DNA from: Flavobacteriales bacterium
GTDB taxonomy: Bacteria; Bacteroidota; Bacteroidia; Flavobacteriales_F; PHOS-HE28
Direction of reading: 5' to 3'
DNA: 64,000 bases
Assembly: GCA_016721005.1 (NCBI GenBank)
Contig: JADKJM010000014.1
Location: forward strand, 1-64,000
The notes below the pieces were generated by a model. That model had not been told where the DNA came from, did no database searches, and saw nothing but the letters and a program-made list of their open reading frames with translations. This document shows, piece by piece, positions 28,392 through 37,337 of the stretch (its first letter is position 1; each line of letters opens with the position of its first letter). Both the position numbers and the translations under genes were made by a program.

Positions 28392-29879
28392 TCACAACAC
28401 CACAGTCCGCACGAAGTCCAGCGCCGCTTCCATCGGTTCGTGCATCACCACATCGTCCTTGATGAAGGGCACGCGCTTGCGGAATGCGGCAACGAACGCT
28501 TCGATCGCCTTTGAACTCTTCGTCGGTCGGCGGAACTCGAGCGCTTGCGCAGCGGTGAAGAGTTCGATCGCGAGGATGCGCTCCACATCATGCACCACCG
28601 CCCAGGTCTTGATCGCGGCGGCGGCGCCCATGCTCACATGATCCTCCTGCCCGTTGCTGCTATCGATAGTGTCCACGCTGTTGGGCATGCACCGTTGTTT
28701 GTTGGCGCTCACCAATGAGGCCGACGTGTATTGCGGGATCATGAAGCCGCTGTTCAGTCCCGACTTCGCGACGAGGAAAGGTGGTAGTCCGCGCTGCCCA
28801 CCGATCAGCTTGTACGTGCGGCGTTCGCTGATGCTGCCGAACTCGGCAACGGCGATCGCGAGGAAGTCCAGCGATAGCGCAAGTGGTTGTCCGTGGAAAT
28901 TCCCTGCGCTGATCACGCGATCCTCGTCGTCGAACACCGTGGGGTTGTCCGTAACGGATTCCAGTTCGCGTTGCACCACACTGGCCACATGCGCGATCGC
29001 ATCACGGGACGCACCATGCACCTGCGGGATACAGCGGAAGGAATACGGGTCCTGCACATGGAGTTTCTCGATCCGCATGAGCGCGCTGCCCTCGAGCAGA
29101 TCGCGGATGTGCGATGCCACCATGGCCTGGCCCGGATGCGGCCGCACGGCATGCACCGACGGGTGGAAAGGTTCGATGCGACCATCGTACGCATCAAGCG
29201 ACACGGCCGCGATGATGTCCGCGAGGTGTGCAAGACGCATTGCGCGCAACGTGAGAAGTGATGCGTACGCGTTCATGAACTGCGTGCCGTTCAGCAGCGC
29301 AAGTCCTTCCTTCGGTCCGAGTTCCAGCGGTTCCCACCCGAGCTTCTTCAAGGCTTGCGCGGAGGGCATCCGCTTTCCAGCGAGCACCACTTCACCCAAG
29401 CCGAGCAACGGCAAACTGAGGTGCGCGAGCGGCGCGAGATCACCACTGGCACCGAGTGAACCCCGCTCGTACACCACGGGTAGCATGTCCGCATTGTACA
29501 TGTCGATCAAGCGCTGCGCGAGCGCGAGTGCCACCGCGCTGTGCCCGAAGGCCATGTTCTGCACCTTCAGCACCAGCATCGCACGGACGATCTCCGCAGG
29601 CACCGGATCACCGCTGCCGCAGGCGTGGCTCATCACCAGGTTCTTCTGCAATTGCGCGAGGTCGCGCTTCGCGATGGAACGATCGTGCAAGGCACCGAAG
29701 CCGGTGTTCACACCATAGATCGGCGTGTCGCTCTCCTTCAATCGCTTCAAGAGGTAGGCATGGCTGCGCTTCACGGCAACGACCGCATCCTTGCCCAAGG
29801 TGATGGGCTTGCGCTCCCGCACGATGGTCTCCAGATCCTCCAGCGAGAGGCCGATGGTATTGATCGCGTACGGCTTCAT
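28392..29879 (-). CDS. hutH: Histidine ammonia-lyase
   Basis: Cytosolic enzyme converting L-histidine to urocanate and ammonia, the first step of histidine catabolism. Length (495) and motifs fit: the Ala-Ser-Gly triplet that cyclises to the MIO electrophile is in GSLGASGDLAPLAHL, with NGTQFMNAY and FHGQPLALSLDFLAIA and the active-site VDTIDSSNGQEDHVSMG downstream. Its ATG overlaps the hisS stop (ATGA), so it is translated with hisS from one message. No other hut genes (hutU, hutI) are present in the window. Confidence 0.95.
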   Translation of the reverse strand: MKPYAINTIGLSLEDLETIVRERKPITLGKDAVVAVKRSHAYLLKRLKESDTPIYGVNTGFGALHDRSIAKRDLAQLQKNLVMSHACGSGDPVPAEIVRAMLVLKVQNMAFGHSAVALALAQRLIDMYNADMLPVVYERGSLGASGDLAPLAHLSLPLLGLGEVVLAGKRMPSAQALKKLGWEPLELGPKEGLALLNGTQFMNAYASLLTLRAMRLAHLADIIAAVSLDAYDGRIEPFHPSVHAVRPHPGQAMVASHIRDLLEGSALMRIEKLHVQDPYSFRCIPQVHGASRDAIAHVASVVQRELESVTDNPTVFDDEDRVISAGNFHGQPLALSLDFLAIAVAEFGSISERRTYKLIGGQRGLPPFLVAKSGLNSGFMIPQYTSASLVSANKQRCMPNSVDTIDSSNGQEDHVSMGAAAAIKTWAVVHDVERILAIELFTAAQALEFRRPTKSSKAIEAFVAAFRKRVPFIKDDVVMHEPMEAALDFVRTVVL

Positions 29880-31354
29880 CCGTTCAACTTATTGATCAGT
29901 TCCTCAATGGTCATCAGATCCCCTTTCTCATTCGCCCCCATCTTCTTCAGCGTCACCTTCCCATCCTTCATCTCCGACTCGCCGACGATCGCGACGTAGG
30001 GGATCCCTTTCTTCTCGGCATAGGTGAACTGCTTCGGCAACTTCACCGTGTCCGGATAGAGTTCGGATGCGATGCCCGCCTCGCGCACCGCTCGCAATAG
30101 CTTCAAACAATGCATCGCTTCGGCTTCACCGAAATTGGCGAAGAGCAGTTGCGTACTGCTGCCCAACTCCGCCGGGAATTTGTTCGTCTCCAACAGCACA
30201 TCGTAGATCCGGTCCGCACCGAAGCTGATGCCCACGCCGCTCATGTTCTTCAAACCGAAGATGCCGGTGAGATCATCGTAGCGACCGCCGCCGCAGATGC
30301 TACCCGGCATGCTGCCTTCCGCAGCCTTCACTTCGAAGATGGCGCCGGTGTAGTAGTCAAGGCCGCGAGCGAGGCCGACGTCAACGGCCAATTTCATCTT
30401 CCCACTACCGCTCATCTTCTCGTCATTGAACCAGCGGACTAATACCCCAAGCTCTTCAACTCCACGAAGGCCAATCTCAGACCCTTGCATGAAGGACCGC
30501 AGCTCCTGTACGACTTCCCCGTGGCTATATCGATAGGGCGCAAGTCGTGCCCTCAATTCCATGACTTCGTTCCATCCAGCTTCACTAATGCCTCGACCCA
30601 AAGCCTCTATTGACAGAGCTTTCGTATCGACCTTATCCACCTTGTCCAACACAATCGCTACATCACTCAGCTTGTCTGCATGACCAATCCGCTCGGCGAT
30701 GCCAGCCAGAATCTTGCGGTTATTGACCAGCACTTGAACATCCAAATCCAAGGCGGTGAACACTTCATCAATCACAGCCAATAGCTCCACCTCATTCAGC
30801 AAACTCGTGCTACCGATCACATCCGCATCGCATTGGTAGAACTCGCGGTACCTCCCCTTCTGCGGTCGGTCGGCACGCCATACCGGTTGGATCTGATAGC
30901 GTTTGAAGGGAAAGGTGATCTCGTTCTGGTGCTGCACCACGTACCGCGCGAATGGCACAGTGAGGTCGTAGCGCAGCGCTTTTTCTGTGAAGTACTTCGC
31001 TTTGATGTAGTCTCGAATCTTGCCTTGAATGTCGTGTTGCACTTCAGGTTCAAACTCTATCTCATCATCCCTCTCCTTACCTCCGAAGTAATTGACAATC
31101 TCATCTGACAACTCATCTAAATCGAAGTTCCTGTAGAAATCCCCGCTATTGAGCACCTTGAAGATCAACCGATCCCCTTCTTCGCCGTACTTGCCGGTGA
31201 GCGTTTCCAGATTCTCCATCGCGGGCGTTTCCAGCGGCAGGTAGCCGTACTTCTGAAAGACCTTCTCGATGGTGTTGAAGATGTACTTGCGGCGCAGCAT
31301 CTCCTGCGGGGAGAAATCGCGCGTGCCTTTGGGTATGCTCGGCTTGTTGGCCAT
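29876..31354 (-). CDS. hisS: Histidine-tRNA ligase
   Basis: Class II aminoacyl-tRNA synthetase charging tRNA-His, 492 residues. The start at 31354 (MANKPSIPKGTRDFSPQEML) is the conserved N-terminus; the frame upstream is not conserved. Motif 2 region RYQIQPVWRADRPQKGRYRE, the histidine-specific loops LARGLDYYTGAIFEV and SICGGGRYDDL, motif 3 GVGISFGADRI, and the anticodon-binding domain at the end are all present. The gene is mosaic in composition: a segment around 31021-31140 is about 40 percent GC by hand count, far below its neighbours. A TACTTTCG box lies 6 nt upstream of the ATG. It is translationally coupled to hutH. Confidence 0.96.
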   Translation of the reverse strand: MANKPSIPKGTRDFSPQEMLRRKYIFNTIEKVFQKYGYLPLETPAMENLETLTGKYGEEGDRLIFKVLNSGDFYRNFDLDELSDEIVNYFGGKERDDEIEFEPEVQHDIQGKIRDYIKAKYFTEKALRYDLTVPFARYVVQHQNEITFPFKRYQIQPVWRADRPQKGRYREFYQCDADVIGSTSLLNEVELLAVIDEVFTALDLDVQVLVNNRKILAGIAERIGHADKLSDVAIVLDKVDKVDTKALSIEALGRGISEAGWNEVMELRARLAPYRYSHGEVVQELRSFMQGSEIGLRGVEELGVLVRWFNDEKMSGSGKMKLAVDVGLARGLDYYTGAIFEVKAAEGSMPGSICGGGRYDDLTGIFGLKNMSGVGISFGADRIYDVLLETNKFPAELGSSTQLLFANFGEAEAMHCLKLLRAVREAGIASELYPDTVKLPKQFTYAEKKGIPYVAIVGESEMKDGKVTLKKMGANEKGDLMTIEELINKLNG

Positions 31355-31583
31355 GGGCCGCGAAAGTAGCGGTGCGGTGTTGAGACGAGTGGAACAAAGG
31401 CCCACCCTCTAGGCATTGGCTTCCGCAAGCCTTTCCCATCGTGGCATTCCCACCTGCTGCGACCCTGCCCTACGGCAGGTCGGTCCACATCCCGTTGGGT
31501 TCGCTACATGGCACCTGTTCCAACGACCCCGGAGGGGCCGAAGCAAGGGCCGTCGTTCAAGAGGCAATGGCCTTCCGTTCCGA

Positions 31584-32324
31584 TCACTTCAACCGCACGT
31601 AGTCGTGCTTGTTGCCGGAACTCATCTCCCTCGTCTCCACCGCGACATACGGTAGCGCGCGCATCAGGTCGGAAAGTCGCTTGTAGCCATAGTTCCGTGC
31701 ATCGAACTCGGGCTGCTTCTTCAGCAGGCCGGTGCCCAATCCGCCCAGCGCGATCCAACCGGAATCATCGGTCATGTCCTGGATCGTGGTGGTGACCAGG
31801 CGACGCAATTCCTCATCAGGCCCTTGTACGGGTGGCGTGTGCTGCAGCTTCCCGCTGGTCCTTCCGGACGACGGTGGCGGCGGTGCGAGCACTTCCACGA
31901 AGACGAATTTATCGCACGCGTTGCGGAAGGAGGTCGGCGTCTTCTTCTCGCCGATGCCATACACCTTCTTGCGGCCCTCGCGCAAGCGAGTGCTCAACTT
32001 GGTGAAGTCACTATCACTGGAGACGATCACGAAGCCGTCCACGTTACCCCCGTGCAACAGGTCCATCGCATCGATGATGAGTGCGGAGTCCGTGCTGTTC
32101 TTGCCCGTGGTGTAAGCGAACTGCTGCACCGGGATGATGGCGTGCTCGTTCAGCACATCCTTCCATCCCTTCAGATGTGGACTGGACCAATCGCCGTAGA
32201 TCCGCTTGTAGATCGGGATGCCGTAGTTGGAGATCTCCTCCATGACCTGCTTGATCGGTTTGGGTGATGCGTTGTCGGCATCGATCAATACCGCGAGCAA
32301 TAATTCCTTGTTGGGTTCCGCCAT
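31584..32324 (-). CDS. NYN domain (PIN-like) protein with OST-HTH/LOTUS domain
   Basis: 246-residue predicted RNA-processing or RNA-binding protein. The NYN nuclease domain is at the N-terminus (LAVLIDADNASPKPIKQVME, KNSTDSALIIDAMDLLHGG, GFVIVSSDSDFTKLSTRLRE), with the acidic residues expected of the PIN-like active site. The C-terminal LOTUS/OST-HTH domain covers about residues 170-246 (EELRRLVTTTIQDMTDDSGW ... GYKRLSDLMRALPYVAVETR). A consensus -7 box TACGTTTG lies at 32351-32358 upstream. Targets unknown. Confidence 0.9.
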   Translation of the reverse strand: MAEPNKELLLAVLIDADNASPKPIKQVMEEISNYGIPIYKRIYGDWSSPHLKGWKDVLNEHAIIPVQQFAYTTGKNSTDSALIIDAMDLLHGGNVDGFVIVSSDSDFTKLSTRLREGRKKVYGIGEKKTPTSFRNACDKFVFVEVLAPPPPSSGRTSGKLQHTPPVQGPDEELRRLVTTTIQDMTDDSGWIALGGLGTGLLKKQPEFDARNYGYKRLSDLMRALPYVAVETREMSSGNKHDYVRLK

Positions 32325-32350
32325 GGGATCTGGTGTGTACTTCGTGCCTG

Positions 32351-32358
32351 CAAACGTA
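32351..32358 (-). promoter_or_regulatory. Consensus -7 box TACGTTTG upstream of the NYN gene
   Basis: Exact match to TANNTTTG, 26 nt upstream of the ATG at 32324 on the minus strand. Confidence 0.5.
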
Positions 32359-32414
32359 GGCCGTGGTGAACGGATGGACGTTGCACCGCTATCGGATGCG
32401 CTTCGCGGAGCGGT

Positions 32415-33140
32415 TCAGTGCTTGGGATCCGCTCGTTGCGGCGGGCACTCCTTCCGCAGCAGGGTCTCCACATCGATACCCGCGCCAGCACCGGCCGCCG
32501 CCCGATACCGCTTGAACCAGGTCCATGCGGCGGCGCAGTCATGCAGCTTGACGTTGCATACCACTAGGCGTTGGAGTGCATCCTGGTCTTCTGGCGCATA
32601 TCGCACTGCGCGCATCAACATGTTCTTCGCTTTCTCCGCAAGCGCGTTCGCCGCTGCAGGATCCTTGCTTCGCATGACATACTCCTCCGCGAGATAGGCC
32701 GTCGCTTCCGCCGTGAGCAACGCCACGTGCGTACTGTCCATGGACAAGCCGCCGCGGAACATGGTATGCGCCATCACCGGTTTGTCCAGTTCCATGAAGA
32801 AGGTGCCGTACGCGAGGTAGATATCGGTGTTGGTGGAGTCCAAGAGGAAGGCTTGGTTGAAGCGGTACATGGCGCTGATGTGATCCCCGCTCCGCAGGTA
32901 ATTGTATCCAAGTCCTAAAAGATATGCACTCGACGCGCGCGGTGTGCTGTCGTTGGAAAGGACCTGCTGCACAAAGGCCGCATCACTTTCCAACTGGCCA
33001 GTGGACTTGGGCACGTCACCATATCGTGGTCGCAGACGGATATCCACCAAGGCGCGCTGGTGCCATTCCTCGAAGGTGAGGTGTTGCGCGATGGCGGAGG
33101 ATGCACAAAGCGTGAGCAGAAAGAGGAAGAGGATCCGCAT
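32415..33140 (-). CDS. Secreted TPR protein (paralogue of the gene at 34430)
   Basis: 241-residue exported protein with signal peptide MRILFLFLLTLCASSAIAQ. The segment after the signal peptide, FEEWHQRALVDIRLRPRYGD, matches FDEWYERSINDIYLKPRFGD in the protein at 34430-35137, and the two align along their TPR-like helices (DHISAMYRFNQAFLLDSTNT versus DHVASMHRFNEAWFAMPINP). They lie on opposite strands around the choice-of-anchor L gene, so this is an old inverted duplication. Start chosen at the signal peptide. Function unknown; TPRs suggest protein-protein contacts in the periplasm. Confidence 0.8.
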   Translation of the reverse strand: MRILFLFLLTLCASSAIAQHLTFEEWHQRALVDIRLRPRYGDVPKSTGQLESDAAFVQQVLSNDSTPRASSAYLLGLGYNYLRSGDHISAMYRFNQAFLLDSTNTDIYLAYGTFFMELDKPVMAHTMFRGGLSMDSTHVALLTAEATAYLAEEYVMRSKDPAAANALAEKAKNMLMRAVRYAPEDQDALQRLVVCNVKLHDCAAAWTWFKRYRAAAGAGAGIDVETLLRKECPPQRADPKH

Positions 33141-33256
33141 GAGCGAGCGTTGACGAAAGTAGGGCCTCATTCGGACGTGTATATCCTACACGAAACCTTG
33201 CACGCCGAAATACATCATTCGCAGCGCGATGCCCGTAACGTTGTGCCGAGCGAAGG

Positions 33257-33272
33257 TCCGCCCTACGGCGGA
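33257..33272. repeat. Short palindrome TCCGCC-CTAC-GGCGGA
   Basis: Six-base perfect arms around CTAC, in the intergenic region before the choice-of-anchor L gene. Related palindromes occur at 59120-59135 and inside the DUF559 gene (44398-44415), and the same end sequence borders the 41-bp element in the ettA tails. Confidence 0.6.
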
Positions 33273-33357
33273 TCCAGTTCTGGTCGGCGGACCGCCTAGG
33301 CACAGCCAAGGCGGTTCCGCTGTTTTTGGTAGGTTCACAGTCGCGAACCCTTGCCCC

Positions 33358-34359
33358 ATGAAACACCTCTCCGCTCTCGTTCTCTCCTCCCTTACGCTTG
33401 GCGCTTCGGCCCAACTCACCATCACGGACAGCCTCAGCGTGGGCACCTTGGCACAGTTACTCGAAGGCCTCAACGTGAGCATTGTGAATGTGGAAGTGAA
33501 CTGCGCGGGCAGTGCGATGGGGCATTTCTCGGGAAGCTCCGAACTCGCCATTTCTGAAGGCCTCTTGCTCACCACTGGCGGTGCGGATCTCGTAGCCGGA
33601 CCGGTCGGTGATTTCGCATCGGGTTACCCCGGTACACCGGGCGATGCCGACCTTGAACTTTCACTTGGAATGGGCAGTGGCCTCACCTACGATGCGTGTG
33701 TCCTCGAGTTCGATTGCGTTCCACTGGGTGACACGCTGCTCTTCAATTTCAGCTTCGGCAGTGAGGAGTATCCGGAGTTCGTTGCTTCCGACTTCAACGA
33801 TGTGTTCGCGATCTACCTCTCCGGACCTGGATTTCCCATGCCCACCAACGTGGCCGCACTTCCGGATGGCACACCGGTGGCGATCAACAACGTGAACGCC
33901 GGGTTGAACAATGCGTATTTCTACGATAACGAAGTGGGCACGGGGACCATGGTCACCTACGATGGCTTCACCACCAACCTCACGGCCTTCGCGGTGGTAT
34001 CGCCGGAGGAGACCTATCACTTCAAGGTGGCCATTGCCGATGTGGCGGATGCATCCTTTGATAGTGGCGTCTTCCTCGAAGCCTTCAGCTTCCGCAGTGT
34101 GTTGGTGACCACAGGGATCCATGCGAACAACTCTCCGATCCGCTTGTCGCGCCAAGGCGATCAACTCATCGCCACACTTCCCGCGCTTGCGGCGAAAGGC
34201 GAACTGGCGATCCTTGACGCCGCTGGTCGCACCGTTCAACGCACCCGCATCAGCGGGGACCGCACCGTCCTCGATCTCGCTTCATTGAACAGGGGCCTGT
34301 ATGTGTTGCAGGTCCTTGGTGTGGACGGCATCGCGCCGGTGCGCTTCGTGCAGGATTGA
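33358..34359 (+). CDS. Choice-of-anchor L domain protein with T9SS type A sorting domain
   Basis: 333-residue exported protein; start 33358 gives signal peptide MKHLSALVLSSLTLGASAQ. The choice-of-anchor L domain runs over about residues 20-250: SVGTLAQLLEGLNVSIVNVE, GLLLTTGGADLVAGPVGDFA, FNFSFGSEEYPEFVASDFND, VFAIYLSGPG. The C-terminus (GELAILDAAGRTVQRTRISG ... NRGLYVLQVLGVDGIAPVRF) is a T9SS type A sorting domain. Surface protein of unknown partner. It is flanked by the two diverged TPR paralogues. Confidence 0.88.
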   Translation: MKHLSALVLSSLTLGASAQLTITDSLSVGTLAQLLEGLNVSIVNVEVNCAGSAMGHFSGSSELAISEGLLLTTGGADLVAGPVGDFASGYPGTPGDADLELSLGMGSGLTYDACVLEFDCVPLGDTLLFNFSFGSEEYPEFVASDFNDVFAIYLSGPGFPMPTNVAALPDGTPVAINNVNAGLNNAYFYDNEVGTGTMVTYDGFTTNLTAFAVVSPEETYHFKVAIADVADASFDSGVFLEAFSFRSVLVTTGIHANNSPIRLSRQGDQLIATLPALAAKGELAILDAAGRTVQRTRISGDRTVLDLASLNRGLYVLQVLGVDGIAPVRFVQD

Positions 34360-34429
34360 TCACCCGGTTCCCGTACACGCACTTCCCATGGCCCGATCAT
34401 TGCCATCTTCGCGGACGATATCGAACCCC

Positions 34430-35137
34430 ATGCGTTTCCTCTACGCCCTCCTCTTCCTCCTTCCTTCCCTGCCCGGTGCCGCGCAACTCCTCTCCTTCGA
34501 TGAGTGGTACGAGCGCTCCATCAACGACATCTACCTGAAGCCGCGCTTCGGCGATCGTGGGCCCGCCGAGGTGAACAACACGATCGACCAGGATGTCTTC
34601 GTGGCGATCATGAACAACCGCAACCGCCAGCGCGCCGTGAGCGACAGCTTGGTGAAGCTCGGCATGGAGCGCTTGAGGAAGAATGATCACGTCGCATCCA
34701 TGCACCGCTTCAACGAAGCGTGGTTCGCCATGCCGATCAACCCCGATGTACACCGTGCCTTCGGCGCCTACTTCCGCAGCATGAAGCGCCCGTTGGAAGC
34801 ACACGACCACTACCAGAAGGGCATCGCATTGGACAGCACCAACGCGCCACTGATGGTGGAAGAGGCCGATGTCTATATGGAGCAACGCTACCACATGCAA
34901 CAGGAAGGACGCGACAAGAAAGCGGAAGAGTTCCTCCAGAACGCGTTGGCGCTCTACCAACGCGCGTACCGCCGCATGGGCAACGATCCCGAACTCACTT
35001 ACAGCCTCTTCATCTGCCACGTCCTCAACCTCAACTGCCCCAAGGCGTGGGAGTTCCACGACAAGGTGGTTGCGATGAATGCCCGCACCGTGGAGGACAT
35101 GTACCTGAACCGCTTGAAGGCGTATTGTGTGCGGTAG
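34430..35137 (+). CDS. Secreted TPR protein (paralogue of the gene at 32415)
   Basis: 235-residue exported protein with signal peptide MRFLYALLFLLPSLPGAAQ, followed by the block FDEWYERSINDIYLKPRFGD shared with the protein at 32415-33140. The middle contains TPR-like helices (DHVASMHRFNEAWFAMPINP, KRPLEAHDHYQKGIALDSTN, EFLQNALALYQRAYRRMGND). The C-terminus is charged. It begins 70 nt after the choice-of-anchor L stop and ends before a strong terminator, so the two probably form an operon. Confidence 0.8.
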   Translation: MRFLYALLFLLPSLPGAAQLLSFDEWYERSINDIYLKPRFGDRGPAEVNNTIDQDVFVAIMNNRNRQRAVSDSLVKLGMERLRKNDHVASMHRFNEAWFAMPINPDVHRAFGAYFRSMKRPLEAHDHYQKGIALDSTNAPLMVEEADVYMEQRYHMQQEGRDKKAEEFLQNALALYQRAYRRMGNDPELTYSLFICHVLNLNCPKAWEFHDKVVAMNARTVEDMYLNRLKAYCVR

Positions 35138-35157
35138 GTCGATCCAGAGAAGAACAT

Positions 35158-35193
35158 GAAAAAGCCCCTTTCCGGAAGGAAGGGGGCTTTTTC
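35158..35193 (+). terminator. Rho-independent-type terminator after the TPR gene
   Basis: A 16-bp stem (35158-35173 with 35178-35193) with one G-T wobble and a GGAA loop; the arms are A-rich then GC-rich and end in a T-run (GGGGGCTTTTTC). It is 20 nt after the stop codon. The A-run on the ascending arm means it can also work for transcripts from the other side. Confidence 0.9.
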
Positions 35194-35204
35194 GTTTGCA
35201 CTGT

Positions 35205-35212
35205 TACCTTCC
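35205..35212 (+). promoter_or_regulatory. Putative -7 box TACCTTCC exactly 4 nt before the esterase ATG
   Basis: TANNTTTG-like box with a 4-nt gap to the ATG at 35217, located right behind the terminator; predicts a leaderless transcript. Confidence 0.45.
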
Positions 35213-35216
35213 GTGC

Positions 35217-36986
35217 ATGAACGCCTCGCTCCGCGCACGATCGATCGCTTGCCTGTCGGTGATCGGTGTCTCCGGACTCTTCGCACAGGACTGCTCCATC
35301 CCCTTCACCACACCGCAATTCGGTGTGCAACAGGAGTTGGATATCCTGTACGGTTCCGCAGTGCGGTACAACGGCGCCACGCAGGAGTTGCGCTTGAACC
35401 TCTTCAAGCCGGTGGGTGATGGGCAGACGCAACGCCCACTGATCATCCTTATCCACGGCGGCGGCTTCACCGGTGGTGATCGCGCCGACCTCAACGCGAT
35501 GTGCCAGGACCTCGCGAGCAAGGGCTGGGCGGCGGCCACGATCAGCTACCGGCTCGATTTCTACGGCACATGGTTGTTGAGCTCACCCTGGGCGTACGAT
35601 CCAGCGGAAGTGATCCGCGCGGCGTACCGCGCACAACAGGATGCGCGCGGCGCCATCCGTTTCCTGAAAGTACGCAGTGCGATGGACAGCACGAGCACCA
35701 CGAACGTGATGCTCATGGGCTTCAGCGCGGGCGCCATCGCGGCCTTGCATGTGGCGTACGTGGATGTCCCTTCGGAGAAACCCGCGTCGTGCGGGGCCAT
35801 CGGCAACGTGGTGCATTTCCTCACGCAGTATCCGCGACCCGATCTCGGACCGATCGGCGGCACGTTGAACCTCAATGGCATGACTGATAAAGTGCTCGCT
35901 GTGGCCTCGAACTACGGCGGCTTGTTGGATACCACGCTCGTCTCCGGGCCGCTGGATCCCGCCTTGTACATGTACCACCAGAGCGGCGACCCCGTGGTGG
36001 GCTGCAACTACCAGAAGGGCCTGTGGGGCATGCCCTTGGGTGTGGGCGACAACTATCCCTACCTGTACGGGTCATGCGTGATCGATACGCGCGTCCAACA
36101 CCTCAACCCCGCACCGGGGCGTTACCTCTATCATCCGTACATCGGCAATGAGCATGCGGTGCATGATCCGGCCGGGATCCTGTTGGAGACCACCCAGTTC
36201 CTGCGCGATCTGTTCTGTAGTCCCCAGGTGGCGGGAGTGAGTGTCGCTGTACGCGTTCTTCTGGAAGGTCCGTATGATGCATCCACTGGCCTGATGGGCG
36301 ATCCCCTCCGCAGCCTCGGCGGCTTCCCACTGACCGAACCGTACACCGCCATGGGCTACGTACCTACCGGTGGCGGTGGCAACGAATACATCCAACCCAC
36401 CGTGCTGAACACCACCGGCGCGAACGCTGTGGTGGATTGGGTGGTGTTGGAATTGCGCGATCGTGATAATGCGTCCGTCGTGCTCGCATCGCGCAGCGCG
36501 TTGGTGCAGCGTGATGGCGATGTGGTGGATGTGGACGGCACCTCGCCGGTGAGCTTCGGCCAAGGGCCGAACACCTACTATGTGGCGGTGCGCCACCGCA
36601 ACCACTTGGGTGCGATGACGGCGAATGCGATCGCGCTGTCCGCCACACCTGCGAACATCAACTTCACCACATCAGCAACAACCACGTATGGGACCGAAGC
36701 GCGCAAGAGCGTCGTTGGTGTCTTCCCCGCCGAGGTGTTGTGGGCGGGCAACGTGGACTTCAACAATGAACTGAAGTACACCGGCTCCTTCAACGACCGC
36801 GACCCGATCCTCCTAGCCATCGGAGGATCCATCCCCACGGCCGTGCTCAGCGGCCAATACCGCAAGGAGGATGTGAACATGGACGGCGTTGTGAAGTACA
36901 TCGGCGCCAACAACGACCGCGATCCGATCCTGGAGAACATCGGGGGCAGTGTGCCGACGAATACGCGGGTGGGGCAGTTGCCGTGA
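35217..36986 (+). CDS. Secreted alpha/beta hydrolase (esterase) with dockerin-like C-terminal repeats
   Basis: 589-residue exported protein with signal peptide MNASLRARSIACLSVIGVSG. The alpha/beta hydrolase domain has the oxyanion-hole motif LIHGGGFTGGDR and nucleophile elbow MGFSAGAIAALH of the carboxylesterase/BD-FAE type. The C-terminal part holds a Bacteroidota beta domain (LLEGPYDASTGLMGDPLRSL ... VVLELRDRDNASVVLASRSA) and two tandem dockerin-like calcium-binding units, NVDFNNELKYTGSFNDRDPI and DVNMDGVVKYIGANNDRDPI, ending NTRVGQLP. The last unit is copied as a stranded fragment at 39706-39781. The usual T9SS type A end is replaced by these units. Confidence 0.85.
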   Translation: MNASLRARSIACLSVIGVSGLFAQDCSIPFTTPQFGVQQELDILYGSAVRYNGATQELRLNLFKPVGDGQTQRPLIILIHGGGFTGGDRADLNAMCQDLASKGWAAATISYRLDFYGTWLLSSPWAYDPAEVIRAAYRAQQDARGAIRFLKVRSAMDSTSTTNVMLMGFSAGAIAALHVAYVDVPSEKPASCGAIGNVVHFLTQYPRPDLGPIGGTLNLNGMTDKVLAVASNYGGLLDTTLVSGPLDPALYMYHQSGDPVVGCNYQKGLWGMPLGVGDNYPYLYGSCVIDTRVQHLNPAPGRYLYHPYIGNEHAVHDPAGILLETTQFLRDLFCSPQVAGVSVAVRVLLEGPYDASTGLMGDPLRSLGGFPLTEPYTAMGYVPTGGGGNEYIQPTVLNTTGANAVVDWVVLELRDRDNASVVLASRSALVQRDGDVVDVDGTSPVSFGQGPNTYYVAVRHRNHLGAMTANAIALSATPANINFTTSATTTYGTEARKSVVGVFPAEVLWAGNVDFNNELKYTGSFNDRDPILLAIGGSIPTAVLSGQYRKEDVNMDGVVKYIGANNDRDPILENIGGSVPTNTRVGQLP

Positions 36987-37022
36987 GGACACACTCCGAG
37001 CAATGCGCGGAGCCAGCCCCCT

Positions 37023-37325
37023 TCAGTGCGTGGCCAACTTCCGCACCATCTCCTGCGTGAAGGTGGAGGCATCCGGCCCATAAGCGTCCACCAGGATCCC
37101 GCGGATGCGATGGTCCTTCGAGCTGATGGCGTACACGATGCTCTGGTCCTCCGGATCGCTCATGCCCTCGAAGCGATGGAACTCATCGATCTCGAATTGA
37201 TCGGGTGAGAGGCTGATGTCGCGTGCGTCACAGACCAGGCAATGTTCCGCAGCCGTGAGGTCGTAGGTATAGCCCCGGCGCTGCAGGTCGTCCACGGCTT
37301 CTGAGAGGGTGGTGTAGGCGGGCAT
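37023..37325 (-). CDS. Conserved Bacteroidota 100-residue protein (copy 1 of two)
   Basis: Small cytosolic protein of a family widespread in Bacteroidota, often labelled phosphoribosylpyrophosphate synthetase although it is far too short and lacks the PRPP loop. Recognisable: TTLSEAVDDLQRRGYTYDLT, AAEHCLVC, DQFEIDEFHRFEGMSDPEDQ, SIVYAISSKDHRIRGILVDA, YGPDASTFTQEMVRKLATH. Start at 37325 (MPAYTTL) is supported by a TACCTTCA box 4 nt upstream. Copy 2 at 39819-40121 differs at about one residue (Y to D in RRGYTYDL). Function unknown. Confidence 0.85.
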   Translation of the reverse strand: MPAYTTLSEAVDDLQRRGYTYDLTAAEHCLVCDARDISLSPDQFEIDEFHRFEGMSDPEDQSIVYAISSKDHRIRGILVDAYGPDASTFTQEMVRKLATH

Positions 37326-37329
37326 CGGG

Positions 37330-37337
37330 TGAAGGTA
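37330..37337 (-). promoter_or_regulatory. Putative -7 box TACCTTCA, 4 nt before the copy-1 ATG
   Basis: TANNTTTG-like box with the 4-nt gap seen at other genes here; the same box is retained in copy 2 (40126-40133). Confidence 0.45.

Noticed and set aside
37023..37325. Annotation as phosphoribosylpyrophosphate synthetase
   Set aside because: The family often carries that name, but a 100-residue protein without a PRPP-binding loop cannot be that enzyme.
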